From Planctomycetota bacterium (GTDB taxonomy: Bacteria; Planctomycetota; UBA1135; UBA2386), in assembly GCA_020638735.1 (NCBI GenBank), contig JACKHZ010000010.1, forward strand, positions 496,001-560,000: a stretch of DNA of 64,000 nucleotides, written 5' to 3'. How positions within the stretch are numbered: position 1 is the stretch's first letter; the number at the start of each line of letters is the position of its first letter. A model generated the notes under the pieces. It did not search any database. It was not told the origin of the DNA and worked only from the letters and a program-made list of their open reading frames with translations. This document shows, piece by piece, positions 35,701 to 42,596 of the stretch. Made by a program: the position numbers and the translations under genes.

Positions 35701-35863
35701 AGTCGTCGCTGCCGGGCACCAGCTCGTCGAGCGCCGCGCGTCGGTCGGCGGCGAGCGCGAACCGCTCGGCGAAGTCGGTGGGCGCGTCCTGGGCGGTGGT
35801 CGACGCGGCGACGCCGAGCACGACGCCGCCGATGAGGAGAAGGCGTTGGATGGGGCTGACCAT
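29669..35863 (-). CDS. Giant secreted multidomain protein with macroglobulin-like beta domains
   Basis: 2064 residues from the ATG at 35863, with a signal peptide ending near STTAQ. The first 430 residues are helical. Residues about 430-560 contain macroglobulin-like strands (PVSIEADVKNVQQLLVKVFA, APGTYVIEFLGGGLRSRAVI). Further beta units follow, such as VEVRGRNGEPVAGVSLRLW. A Gly-rich stretch (VGLGGGAGGRYGSRA) precedes helical segments, a Pro/Glu linker (PPPPPPEAPAAQPAAEE) and TPR-like helices. The conserved end reads KVYVKVYARFDNGEVRFHKD then GYTDLRGRFDYASVSN and closes shortly after. I have seen the end motif in large planctomycete proteins; I know no experimental role. No thioester CxEQ is seen. 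Confidence 0.8.
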   Translation of the reverse strand: MVSPIQRLLLIGGVVLGVAASTTAQDAPTDFAERFALAADRRAALDELVPGSDDYFYYSCLQRQHEGAFAAVPPLLEEWVRRHGRGARTLEIEHRQALLTFDADAAATYRYLQQQLEVKLDAHRPSIGPDLDVPTALDPERYSRRRFDERALARRSDAFRRFEQAGMRRLATTELSDSQLLSLLKHLERPDVPGLAALVARAMALPDGGAFGSLALHKQMTLAQLEELVRLRPQLLGDAALVEAWLRQLRPTDDAWRHDSAARLALLERLQAFADRLPPAHVSLQVHVRYHRLRHDLAAGTLDRERLLAYLRLPRPAGNVAEPHRRQYAGREAQLDASYPTGFAEVSDDERLVRDCLQHFLVADADWQPFAPYIERGYLEQLCAETQLLLGRGDAARWYAILGPQQVEALQRRVEFAFAPTQPRWFDASAPVSIEADVKNVQQLLVKVFAIDTYDYEREHGKAIDVDLDLDGLVANEERALTYDDAPLLRVRRRFEFPRLTAPGTYVIEFLGGGLRSRAVIQKGRLDHVVRIGAAGHALTVLDERGEVVRDATAWCAGREYTADADGEIVIPFAAERRTDERLVLRHGRLTAVTRFVHEDERYYLRTGFFMPREALVTGNRARLLVRPSLSLHGVPIPLALLENATLEITARDLDGNDSQQTVRDLQFADDAELVHEFTVPPRLRSLFVKLRGEVAVVTTGERAEVESVTDKFQVNEIDTSYDTRCPLLVRDAQGFYVEVRGRNGEPVAGVSLRLWLRSMEHEDELQELVRTDAAGRAQLGPLTGLRWITISPLGDDIHYWLWHIDPTGNSATRELSGLVGQTLRLPHATHAGDTPATISLLAVHESTFLRDASAHVTVRDGFVELKGLAAGDYSLWLPGDEHAIAVHVVAGAERAGWAVGSDRAIELPQRPALQIRAATVQGDTLQVRLGNATAGARVHVYATRYPETFDALARLETKSGRGLGSRSFAPPASTYVAAQQIDDEYRYVLDRRFRQKFPGNMLTRPGLLLNPWRLQPADVFDSMQWNSAVGLGGGAGGRYGSRASAIDGGRRGGSVGEWADLDFLAAPAQLLANLRPDRDGVVRVPLAQLGDGHLLHCIAVQGDDTAYRTATRTAPEMTPRDVRLASGLDPKAHFTEQRRVEFVAAGATTTIDDVATAEVVRYETLAHAFELLKTISGNGDLARFEWLTRWPTLGADERLQLYSQHACHEVHFFLWNKDRAFFDRIVRPYLQNKLDKTFLDRWLLEQDLTEFLQPWAFERLNVVEKILLTRRLPGLREAGARRVDELAALATPSAELAAGLFRQVLLGRALSAAAPDATKKANRDEKLAEGKNEDASLPPPPPPEAPAAQPAAEEVTAEELAEEEREVTKALLRDKDLARRQNTRLAYRPLGATQSFAESNYWHVPIAEHVAALVTANGFWRDYALAAADQAFGSAHLAEATHNVTEMLLALAVLDLPFAATPAVERRDGSRLELTADRAFLLARKELRQTGATDTDSRLLIGQTFRRVEPDRKAPATLVRDEFVAGVPYACQVVVSNPTATAIRLELLLQIPVGAVPLHGSAATRGVPMTLQPFSTATHEYAFYLPRVGDYAHFPAHAAGADGTLLAAAPATSLHVVTTPSKVDTTSWPAVARDGSEAEVLTFLAEHNLAQLDLTAIAWRVRDPAFFGRLLPLLRARLCYADALWAYGLLHQDRQAVHEWLAHREAFVAASGAALQSPLLTIDPVARHSYQHVEFAPLVHARAHPLGSEPQNRNIAVDEQYHALLDVLCHRAALDAADWMSVTCYLLLQDRVADGLAAFRKVDATALPTKLQYDYFRCYLEFFGERPEVARATAERYRDYPVTRWRQLFADVLTQLDEAAGNAAAAPTEVVATEPALDLAVAGSKATLRYQHLERCTVSCYPLDVEFAFSTAPFEALGGNASAYVVPDHEVELTLPAGQRELTIDLPERFRRRDVLVEATAAGITRRRTSLDNALAVQTIEGYGQLQVRHSTTGRPLPKVYVKVYARFDNGEVRFHKDGYTDLRGRFDYASVSNSDLDRVERFAVLVLSETDGAEIRELQPPR

Positions 35864-35959
35864 GGGCGGTGGGCGCGTCGCGACGCGCAAGGGCACGACC
35901 AGTCAACGCGGTCGCACCGCCGAGGATCAGCGAAATCGTGCTGCGATTCGCGCCTTGCT

Positions 35960-36745
35960 TCAGGTGGGCGTCACGGCGACGAACACCTCGACGGGGCGAG
36001 GCACGCCGATCGCCGGATCTTGCACGCCGACGGCGGTGCAGGTCGCCGCACCGGTTGCGACGACCGCGGCCTCGAGATCGCGTCCCCAATCCGTGACGAC
36101 CAGTGCGCCGCCGCGGTCGACAGGGTCGCGGTGGTATTCGGGCGGCAGGTGGTGGTGCATGCGCCCGTCGCGCAGCTCGGCCCGCGTGACGGTGTCCCGG
36201 TGCTGGCTTCGCGGCACCGTGAACACGTGGGCTCCACCAGGACGCAAGGTGCGGTGGATCTCGCGCAGGGCCGCGCGCGGCTCGGGCACGTGCTCCAGCA
36301 CATCCTGGGTGACGACCAGGTCGAAGCGAGTCTCGCCGAACGGCTGGGTCCGCAGGTCGACGTTGCGGAACGCCCCGACCCGGGCGCCGGGTCGGCGATC
36401 GGGCCAGTAGTACGACGCCACCAGTTCTCGCGCCGCCTGCCGCAGCCAGACGAACGTGCACAGGCTCGGCGACGACTCGTGCACGCATCCGGCGGCGAGC
36501 CCGCGGGCCGCCAGCGTCGCGCTCAGCGCGCGCTGCCGCGGCACGCTGCCGCAGTCGATGCACACGATGCCCTCGCGCGGGTTGACCGCGTCGATCGTGC
36601 GCAGGCGTTCGCCGGCGCAGAGCGGACAGCGCCCTCCGGCCGGCGCGCCAACGACGTGGGCCGCGCGTCGCCGCCGCTTCCACTGCGCCTGCACGGCGAG
36701 GCAGACCCCGCTGTAGCGCAGGTGATCGAGAGGACTACTTGCCAC
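35960..36745 (-). CDS. Class I SAM-dependent methyltransferase with zinc-ribbon-like start
   Basis: 261 residues from a GTG at 36745 that overlaps the kelch gene's stop by 11 bases. An N-terminal cysteine cluster (CPLCAGERL, VCIDCGS) suggests a small zinc ribbon. Methyltransf_11-type motifs follow: FRNVDLRTQPFGETRFDLVV, TQDVLEHVPEPRAALREIHR and LRPGGAHVFTVP. The usual glycine-rich motif I is not clear, as in a subgroup that has a variant first strand here. The substrate is unknown. It ends about 100 bases before the start of the giant gene, and they may share an operon with the kelch gene. Confidence 0.82.
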   Translation of the reverse strand: MASSPLDHLRYSGVCLAVQAQWKRRRRAAHVVGAPAGGRCPLCAGERLRTIDAVNPREGIVCIDCGSVPRQRALSATLAARGLAAGCVHESSPSLCTFVWLRQAARELVASYYWPDRRPGARVGAFRNVDLRTQPFGETRFDLVVTQDVLEHVPEPRAALREIHRTLRPGGAHVFTVPRSQHRDTVTRAELRDGRMHHHLPPEYHRDPVDRGGALVVTDWGRDLEAAVVATGAATCTAVGVQDPAIGVPRPVEVFVAVTPT

Positions 36746-38072
36746 CGATCACTGCGCGCCCGTAGTTGCCGACCGTCAACCCGAAGGGATTGGCCGGCAG
36801 GTCGAGCGCGCCGCCCTGCGCGAAGAACTCGGCGCCGAGCAGGACCGTGTCGTAGGGGATCGGGAACTGCCAGACGGCGCTGGTGCCGGCGGCGAGCACG
36901 ACGCCGAACTGCAGCGGGTCGACCTGCAGGAGGCAGCCGGTCATGCCGATGCTGTCCAGCGGCGCCGGCAGCGGGCCGAGCGCCCAGACCGTGTCGCTGA
37001 GACCGAGCACCATCAGGCCGATGCCGTTGCTCGGCAGGTTGCTCAGGGTGACCTCGAACACCTCGTCGAGCCACGGGCGGTCGGAGCCCGACACCGTCAC
37101 CGACAGGCCGTTGGTGCCGAGGCAGCTGCTCTGGCCGAGCACCGTGAACGTCGCCGGGCTGTCGGGCGCGTAGCGCCAGGTCTCCGAGGTCGGCGCGCTG
37201 CCGAACATCGTCACCTCTTCGCGCACCCAGTCGTAGGCGAGGTAGGTGTCGAGGCGCTGCGACGGCGCGCTGGGGTTGGTGCGGTCGAGCCAGTCGAAGC
37301 CGTCCCATTCCCAGGTCTGGTTGTCGTTGGGCCCGCCGAACATCACGATGCGGCTGCGCGACAAGTCGGTGGCCATCGCGTGGTCGTAGCGCGCCGGCGG
37401 CACGGTGGTCGGCGACAGCTGCGTCCAGTCCGTGCCGTCGAACGACCAGGTGTCGTTCGACAGCGGGTAGCCGCCGAACAGGATCACGTTGCCGGAGACC
37501 GGGTCCCACTCCATCGCCGAGGCGCGGCGCGGTCCGGGCGAGTTGGTGGTGACGATCTGCGTCCACGTCGCGCCGTCCCACTCCCAGAAGTCGCCGAAGT
37601 TCTGCCCCTGGTAGCCGCCGTAGAGCATCGAGGTGCCGCGCACCGGGTGGTAGCACATGCAGTACGCCCAGCGGCCGCCGATCGGCGTCGACGGCGCCGC
37701 GTTGGTCCAATCACTGCCGTTCCACTCCCAGACGTCGTCGAGCACGATGCCACCCGGTGCGAGGCCGCCGTACATGACCAGCACGCCGCGGCCGAGGTCG
37801 AGGCACGTCGAGTGCGCGACGCGCGCCATCGGCACCGTCGCCGGCGTCAGCTGGGTCCAGTCGATGCCGTCGTACGACCACGTCTCGTCGCGGCGCAGGC
37901 CGGAGTAGGTCCCGCCGAACAGGATCGTCGAGCCGGCCGGCAGGTAGTAGGACATCGAGTGCGCGGTGAGCGGCAGCGGCGAGTTCGCGGGCGTCTGCAG
38001 CGTCCACGAGGTCTGGGCGGAGAGCGCGGCGGCGAAGGCGAGCGCCACGGCGGGGGCAGCGTGGTTCTTCAT
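36735..38072 (-). CDS. Secreted kelch-type beta-propeller protein with planctomycete-type C-terminal domain
   Basis: 445 residues from the ATG at 38072 (an ATG 18 bases upstream is also in frame). A signal peptide ends near ALSAQ. At least five kelch-like units of about 47-50 residues occupy residues 25-300, each with a pattern such as TILFGGTYSGLRRDETWSYD, VMYGGLAPGGIVLDDVWEWN, MLYGGYQGQNFGDFWEWDGA and VILFGGYPLSNDTWSFDG. The C-terminal 130 residues are a beta domain ending FPIPYDTVLLGAEFFAQGGA then a short tail to VIGGK, like the end of the gene at 5810. Probably exported or surface-attached; ligand unknown. Confidence 0.85.
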   Translation of the reverse strand: MKNHAAPAVALAFAAALSAQTSWTLQTPANSPLPLTAHSMSYYLPAGSTILFGGTYSGLRRDETWSYDGIDWTQLTPATVPMARVAHSTCLDLGRGVLVMYGGLAPGGIVLDDVWEWNGSDWTNAAPSTPIGGRWAYCMCYHPVRGTSMLYGGYQGQNFGDFWEWDGATWTQIVTTNSPGPRRASAMEWDPVSGNVILFGGYPLSNDTWSFDGTDWTQLSPTTVPPARYDHAMATDLSRSRIVMFGGPNDNQTWEWDGFDWLDRTNPSAPSQRLDTYLAYDWVREEVTMFGSAPTSETWRYAPDSPATFTVLGQSSCLGTNGLSVTVSGSDRPWLDEVFEVTLSNLPSNGIGLMVLGLSDTVWALGPLPAPLDSIGMTGCLLQVDPLQFGVVLAAGTSAVWQFPIPYDTVLLGAEFFAQGGALDLPANPFGLTVGNYGRAVIGGK

Positions 38073-38117
38073 CCGCGCATTGGACGTCACGCAGGCGCCG
38101 GTGGCAACGGGGGTGCG

Positions 38118-39275
38118 TCAGGCCTCCAGCAAGAACGACAGGTCGCACGGCGGCGCGAACTCGACCGGCGCTTCGCCGCGGCGGAACAGGCGCGCCTGGG
38201 TCGTTCCGCGCAGCTCCATCTTCATGCCCTCGACGCGCAGCATGCAGCCCTCGCGCAGCCCGAGCACCGGCACCTCGTGCTCTTCGTGGAACTGGCGGAT
38301 GCGCTCTTCGCGCGTCTCGCCCATGTGCAGGCTCTTCGGGTCCGGGTCGAGGTAGTGCGGGTTGATCTGGAACGGCACCAGCTGCAGCGCGGCGAACGAC
38401 TGCGGCTGCACGATGGGCATGTCGTTGGTCGTGCGGATCGACAGCGTCGCGACGTTGGTGCCGGCGCTGCTGCCGAGGTAGGGCATGCCGGTGAGCGCGC
38501 GGTTGCGGATCGCCGGGATCAGCTCGTAGTGCTGCAGCGCGCTGAGCAGCCGGAAGGTGTTGCCGCCGCCGACGAACACCGCGTCGACGTCGTCGACGAG
38601 CGCCGGTGCGTGCTTGTGCTCGTGGGGGGAGACGACGTCGTGGCCCATCGCCGCGAACGCCTCGCGCACCTTCGCCGTGTAGCCGGCGTGGTCGTGCAGC
38701 GCGTACGGCACGAACATCACCCGCCGCTTGTTGCCGAGGAAGCTCTCGATCTCGTGCTTGCAGTGCGCCAGGTAGGCGCCGCCGTGCATCGTCGAGTTGC
38801 TGATCAGCAGCAGCCGCCGCCGGTCCTGCCGCGCCATGGGCGCGGTGCCGGCCAGCGCCTCGCGCACGCGGGCTGCGTCGACGCCGGTGCGGGTGAGCAC
38901 CTGCGCGGCGCTGCTCTGCGAGACGCCGAGCATGCCGAGCAGCAGGTGCTGCGAGCCGATGTAGTTGTGGCCGAGCGACGACGCGGCTTCGAGGCCGAGC
39001 TCGAGCATTCGCTTGGCGGCCGGCGCGAACGGCACCTGCCCCGCCGGCGCCTGCGCCTCGACGGCCGCCGGCAGCAGCATCGTCTCGAGCGCCTGGTGCA
39101 GGCTCGCGAGGTCGAGGCCGAACTCGGCGAGCAGCCGGCTGGCGTTGCAGGTCGGCAGCTCCAGCATCGCCACCAGCACGTGCTCCGGCTCGAGGGCGCC
39201 GCAGCGGTGCCGCAGCACCGCCTTGCGCGCGAGGCTCATCAGCTGCTTCGCGTTGTCGGAGAAGCGATCGAACAT
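38118..39275 (-). CDS. Fusion of Clp N-terminal domain and peptidase E (S51 aspartyl dipeptidase)
   Basis: 385 residues. Residues 1-145 are a double Clp_N repeat of the ClpC kind: MFDRFSDNAKQLMSLARKAV, PEHVLVAMLE and, in the second half, LGHNYIGSQHLLLGML. No ATPase follows. Residues about 152-385 are an S51 dipeptidase domain: RLLLISNSTMHGG, MFVPYALHDHAGY, AVFVGGGNTFRLL. The triad seems intact: nucleophile Ser270 in LGSSAGTNV, Asp285 in RTTNDMPIV, His307 in INPHYLD. Peptidase E cleaves Asp-X dipeptides. Clp_N domains bind substrates and adaptors, so the fusion may direct the dipeptidase to a Clp system. I know of no described example. It is one uninterrupted frame. Confidence 0.9.
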   Translation of the reverse strand: MFDRFSDNAKQLMSLARKAVLRHRCGALEPEHVLVAMLELPTCNASRLLAEFGLDLASLHQALETMLLPAAVEAQAPAGQVPFAPAAKRMLELGLEAASSLGHNYIGSQHLLLGMLGVSQSSAAQVLTRTGVDAARVREALAGTAPMARQDRRRLLLISNSTMHGGAYLAHCKHEIESFLGNKRRVMFVPYALHDHAGYTAKVREAFAAMGHDVVSPHEHKHAPALVDDVDAVFVGGGNTFRLLSALQHYELIPAIRNRALTGMPYLGSSAGTNVATLSIRTTNDMPIVQPQSFAALQLVPFQINPHYLDPDPKSLHMGETREERIRQFHEEHEVPVLGLREGCMLRVEGMKMELRGTTQARLFRRGEAPVEFAPPCDLSFLLEA

Positions 39276-39317
39276 CGCCGCAGCATAGCCACGCGGCGCG
39301 GCGGATCCTGCGCGGCT

Positions 39318-40082
39318 TCAGCCGTGCAGCCCGACGACGCCGGCGATGCGGCCATCGGCGGCGAAGCGCACCACGTTGGTGCCCCGGCCGAGCTGTCGGC
39401 CGTCGCTGGCGGACGCCGCCCATTCGACCAGCGCCGTGCCCTGGCAGCGGCGCACGTCGCCGTTGCGCTTCATGACGACGCCGGGCATGTGGTGGTGGGT
39501 GCCGGCGATGTGCGCGCTCAGCTCACCTCGACCGGTGAGGCACGCCCAGCGGTCCTGCATCGTCACGTCGTCGGTCGTGCACGCGGCCAACAGCTCGCCG
39601 CGGCGCGCGGCGTCGGCCTCGGCCCAGGCCTCGAACCAACGGTCGCAGGTGTCGGCAGCGGCGGCCATCGCCTCGTCGGCGACGACGTTGGCGAACTGCG
39701 ACAGCTGGAAGCGCCAGCCCGGCACGTGCGCGTCGCGCAGCTGCTCGCCCGGCAGGTCGTGTCGCAGCTGCAGCAGCGTGCCGTCCGGGTGGTCGTCGAG
39801 CGTGATCGTCACCAGCGAGCTGCCGGCCGGCAGCTCCGGCTGCGTCGACTCGTAACCGTAGGTGAAGGCGATGCTGCGGTCGGCGTCGACTGCGGTGACG
39901 GCGCCGAGCGCGACGATGCCGTTGGGGTAGCGGATGCGCACCTCGCCGCCGACCTCGGCGCGGATCGACGAGCCCTCGCCCCACCAGCGGGCGAAGCGCG
40001 CGCTGTCGGTGAAGAAGCGGAACACCACGGCGCGCGGCGCGCGGATCACCAGGGTGCGTTCGAGCGGGTGGGGGAGGTTCAT
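39318..40082 (-). CDS. SRPBCC (AHSA1-like) protein with C-terminal SnoaL-like domain
   Basis: 254 residues from an ATG overlapping the ArsR gene's stop by four bases (ATGA). The AHSA1-like domain fills about 1-145: IRAPRAVVFRFFTDSARFAR, RWWGEGS, then LQLRHDLPG. The second half, about 155-254, has the cone-like pattern of SnoaL/NTF2 proteins, with WFEAWAEADAARRGELLAAC, DRWACLTGRGELSAHIAG and a final VVRFAADGRIAGVVG. The two-domain arrangement would put two ligand pockets under one regulator. Function unknown. Confidence 0.88.
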   Translation of the reverse strand: MNLPHPLERTLVIRAPRAVVFRFFTDSARFARWWGEGSSIRAEVGGEVRIRYPNGIVALGAVTAVDADRSIAFTYGYESTQPELPAGSSLVTITLDDHPDGTLLQLRHDLPGEQLRDAHVPGWRFQLSQFANVVADEAMAAAADTCDRWFEAWAEADAARRGELLAACTTDDVTMQDRWACLTGRGELSAHIAGTHHHMPGVVMKRNGDVRRCQGTALVEWAASASDGRQLGRGTNVVRFAADGRIAGVVGLHG

Positions 40083-40444
40083 CGTGAGGTCCTGGCGGGT
40101 CGGGTCTCGGGACGGCGGACGGTGGCCGGTGGGCCGCGACGGGATGCTTCCAGCTCGGCCTGCAGCTTCAGCTCGTAGAGCGCGTCGTCCCAGCTCTGCT
40201 CGAGCCAGCGGCGCAGCGGGCCGAGGGCGGTGCGCACGGTGCGGTAGTGGCGTTCGCGGCCGCGTCGTTCGACCTTCAGCAGCCCGGCTTCGTGCAGTTG
40301 CCGCAGGTGCTGCGACACCGCGCCGAAGGTCACGTCGCCGAGCGCGCGGTGGATGTCGCCGGCGCGCTGCGTCGTGGTCCAGCACAGCCGCAGGATCTCG
40401 CGGCGGCGCGGGCTGTGCAGCGTGCGGAGCAAGGTCGCGGTCAC
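40079..40444 (-). CDS. ArsR-family transcriptional regulator of the second SRPBCC operon
   Basis: 121 residues. Winged helix with LLRTLHSPRRREILRLCWTT, the recognition helix FGAVSQHLRQLHEAGLLKVE and the wing RRGRERHYRTV. No metal-binding cysteines. The SRPBCC-SnoaL gene starts inside its stop codon. The upstream 66 bases contain an AT-rich stretch that should hold its promoter. It is not closely similar to the regulator at 22985, so the two pairs look independently acquired, not a recent duplication. Confidence 0.9.
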   Translation of the reverse strand: MTATLLRTLHSPRRREILRLCWTTTQRAGDIHRALGDVTFGAVSQHLRQLHEAGLLKVERRGRERHYRTVRTALGPLRRWLEQSWDDALYELKLQAELEASRRGPPATVRRPETRPARTSR

Positions 40445-40480
40445 AAGCGCTACAGTAATAACTAAAATGATGGAGTCAAG
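40445..40480 (-). promoter_or_regulatory. AT-rich probable promoter of the second arsR operon
   Basis: The 36 bases upstream of the arsR start contain TAATAACTAAAATGATGG on the plus strand, strikingly AT-rich against the surrounding sequence. A promoter for the leftward operon is likely; no firm -35/-10 pair can be set. Confidence 0.4.
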
Positions 40481-40510
40481 CAGCGGCGCGCAAGCAGGTG
40501 GGGCACCTGA

Positions 40511-42526
40511 TCATCGATGCAGCGGCAGCAGCCGGTCGGCCAGCTCGGTGTGGCCGGCGGCGCGCAGTTGCTCCTCGATGCGGGCGGCGATCGCGCGCGG
40601 CTTGCGCTGCAGGCCGTCGTCCTCGTCGAGGCTCGCCGGGCGCAGCGCCGCGGCCTGCAGCAGGTCGTCGACGGCGCCGCGCAGGTCGTCGCGGCGGTGG
40701 CGGATCACCGCGCGGCCGGCGAGCGCGAGCACGGCGAAGTGGTGGGACGTGTCGGCGTAGTCGGGGTTCTTCGCCGCGGCGTCGAGGAAGCGCTCGATGG
40801 CGTCGCCGTAGGCGTTGCCCGCCTCGATCCACCGCCCGTCCTGCGTGTGCCGCTCGCCGGCCAGCAGCGCGGCGTAGCCGGCGAACCACTGCGCCGTGGC
40901 CTGGTCCGGGCAGCTCGGCACCCAGCGCGCGTAGGCGTGCCGCATGTTCTCGGCGCCGACGTCGATGAGCAGCCGGTTGCGCCAGCGTTCGTGCAGGGTC
41001 ACCGACGCCGGGAAGCGCCGGGCCAGCGCGTCGAGGCGTTGGCGCGCCTCGGCGCGCAACCCGGCGAACTCGAGCAGGCCGATGCCGGCCAGCAAGCCGC
41101 GCTCGCCGCCGGCATGGTGTTCGTCGAGCAGGCGCAGCGCCGCCTGCACACGGCCGAGCTCGCCGCGCAGGCTGGCGTTGGCGTCCTGCTGGGCGCGACC
41201 GTAGGCCTGCTGCGCGCTCAGCTGCAGCAGCACGTCGAGGAACGTCGTCGCCAGCCACGGCGCCGGGTGGCGGGTGCTCTTCGGCTGCGCGAGCGCCAGC
41301 ACCGCCGCCTTGGCGACGGCGGCGCCGTCGCCGAGGTACCAGGAGGAGATCGCCCGCGCGGCCTGCGCCTCGGGCTGCAGCTCCTCCCGCGTGATCTGCT
41401 CGACGTTGCGCTGTGCGTCGGCGCACCACAGATCGACGCCGTTGCCGCCCTCGGCGATCAGCACCGCCGCGTAGGCGACCTGCGCGGTGGCGAGCTGCAG
41501 GCGCAGCTGCTGGTCGTCCTTGTGCTCGCGGATCGCGGCCTCGGCGCGGTCGAGCGCGGCCTCGACGTCGGCGCGCGTGCCGGCGAAGGTCGCGTCGCCC
41601 CACGGGTTGCTCCACGGCGCCGGGATGCGGTCCTCGGCGGCGGCGAAGTGCGCGGCGAGGCGCGCCGCCTCGGGGGCCGCGCGACCGAGCGCTTCGAGCC
41701 GCGCGAGCAGCGCCTGCTTCACGTCGGCGTCGGCGGTGCGCGCCAGCGCGTCCTCGATGTCGATCAGCGTCCGGGACGTGCCGACCTTGGCCAGCGCCAG
41801 CGCGGCGTGGCGGGCGAGCTCGGGATCGGTGTCGAACAGGCCCATGCGCAGCAGGTCGAACGGCTCGTTCTTCGCCGCGCCGGCGGCGTCGAGCAGCTTG
41901 CTGCGGGAGGCCTTGTCGGCCTTGCGGTAGCGCGCCTCGAGCAGCTCGCGCGCCAGCGCGTCGCGCCGCGCCAGCAGCGCCGCCACGTCGTCGCTCGCCG
42001 CGAGGCTGTCCGGCGGGGTGCCGCGGTGCTTCTGGATCGCGTCGATCGCCGTCTGCATGCTCTGGTCGAGGAAGCGGTCGAACAGCACCTTGCCGTCCTG
42101 GTCGACGCCGACGTGGCGCGGCGCGTTGCGCTTGCCGTCGAACCAGCGGCGGAACAGCTCCGGCTCGATGTCGATGTGCTCGCTGCAGGTGCAGCCGCCG
42201 AAGCGCGGGCACTCGACGCGGTTGCCCAGCGCGTCGTAGTCGCGCTCGGTGTGCCGCTCGGGCGACGCGACGACGCAGACGTAGCCGCGCGTCGACTCGA
42301 TGAACTTCGGGTCGTGGTAGACGTCGCCGGCGAAGCGCTCGTTGAACACCTCGCCGTCCATGTTGACCGCGATCAGCAGCGGCAGGCCGGTCTGCTCGCG
42401 CAGGGCCATGGCGTCCTCGAAGGTGCGCTGCCAGGCGACGTGCGGGCGTTTCGCCGCGGCGGGCGCCGGCTGCTGCGGGGCGACCAGGGCGGCGGCGGCG
42501 AGGGCCAGGATGGCGAGGGTCGTCAT
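40511..42526 (-). CDS. Secreted thioredoxin-fold protein with HEAT- and TPR-like repeats
   Basis: 671 residues with a signal peptide ending near LVAPQQP. Residues about 30-165 look like a thioredoxin-fold (TFEDAMALREQTGLPLLIAV, FAGDVYHDPKFIESTRGYVC) in which the usual CxxC is replaced by NMDGEVF. A cysteine cluster CPRFGGCTC follows. Residues about 180-300 show HEAT-like helices (ELARHAALALAKVG); from about 310 onward TPR-like helices such as AAIREHKDDQQLRLQLATAQ. The architecture suggests a redox-inactive scaffold. It ends 66 bases before the arsR start on the same strand but is read away from it, downstream of the divergent DUF4349 gene. Confidence 0.75.
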   Translation of the reverse strand: MTTLAILALAAAALVAPQQPAPAAAKRPHVAWQRTFEDAMALREQTGLPLLIAVNMDGEVFNERFAGDVYHDPKFIESTRGYVCVVASPERHTERDYDALGNRVECPRFGGCTCSEHIDIEPELFRRWFDGKRNAPRHVGVDQDGKVLFDRFLDQSMQTAIDAIQKHRGTPPDSLAASDDVAALLARRDALARELLEARYRKADKASRSKLLDAAGAAKNEPFDLLRMGLFDTDPELARHAALALAKVGTSRTLIDIEDALARTADADVKQALLARLEALGRAAPEAARLAAHFAAAEDRIPAPWSNPWGDATFAGTRADVEAALDRAEAAIREHKDDQQLRLQLATAQVAYAAVLIAEGGNGVDLWCADAQRNVEQITREELQPEAQAARAISSWYLGDGAAVAKAAVLALAQPKSTRHPAPWLATTFLDVLLQLSAQQAYGRAQQDANASLRGELGRVQAALRLLDEHHAGGERGLLAGIGLLEFAGLRAEARQRLDALARRFPASVTLHERWRNRLLIDVGAENMRHAYARWVPSCPDQATAQWFAGYAALLAGERHTQDGRWIEAGNAYGDAIERFLDAAAKNPDYADTSHHFAVLALAGRAVIRHRRDDLRGAVDDLLQAAALRPASLDEDDGLQRKPRAIAARIEEQLRAAGHTELADRLLPLHR

Positions 42527-42596
42527 GCGGTGGTGATCCTACGGAGGCGCGGTACAACCGGCAGGCGTCAACCCTCCCTGATTCCCGGAGTCGTCG

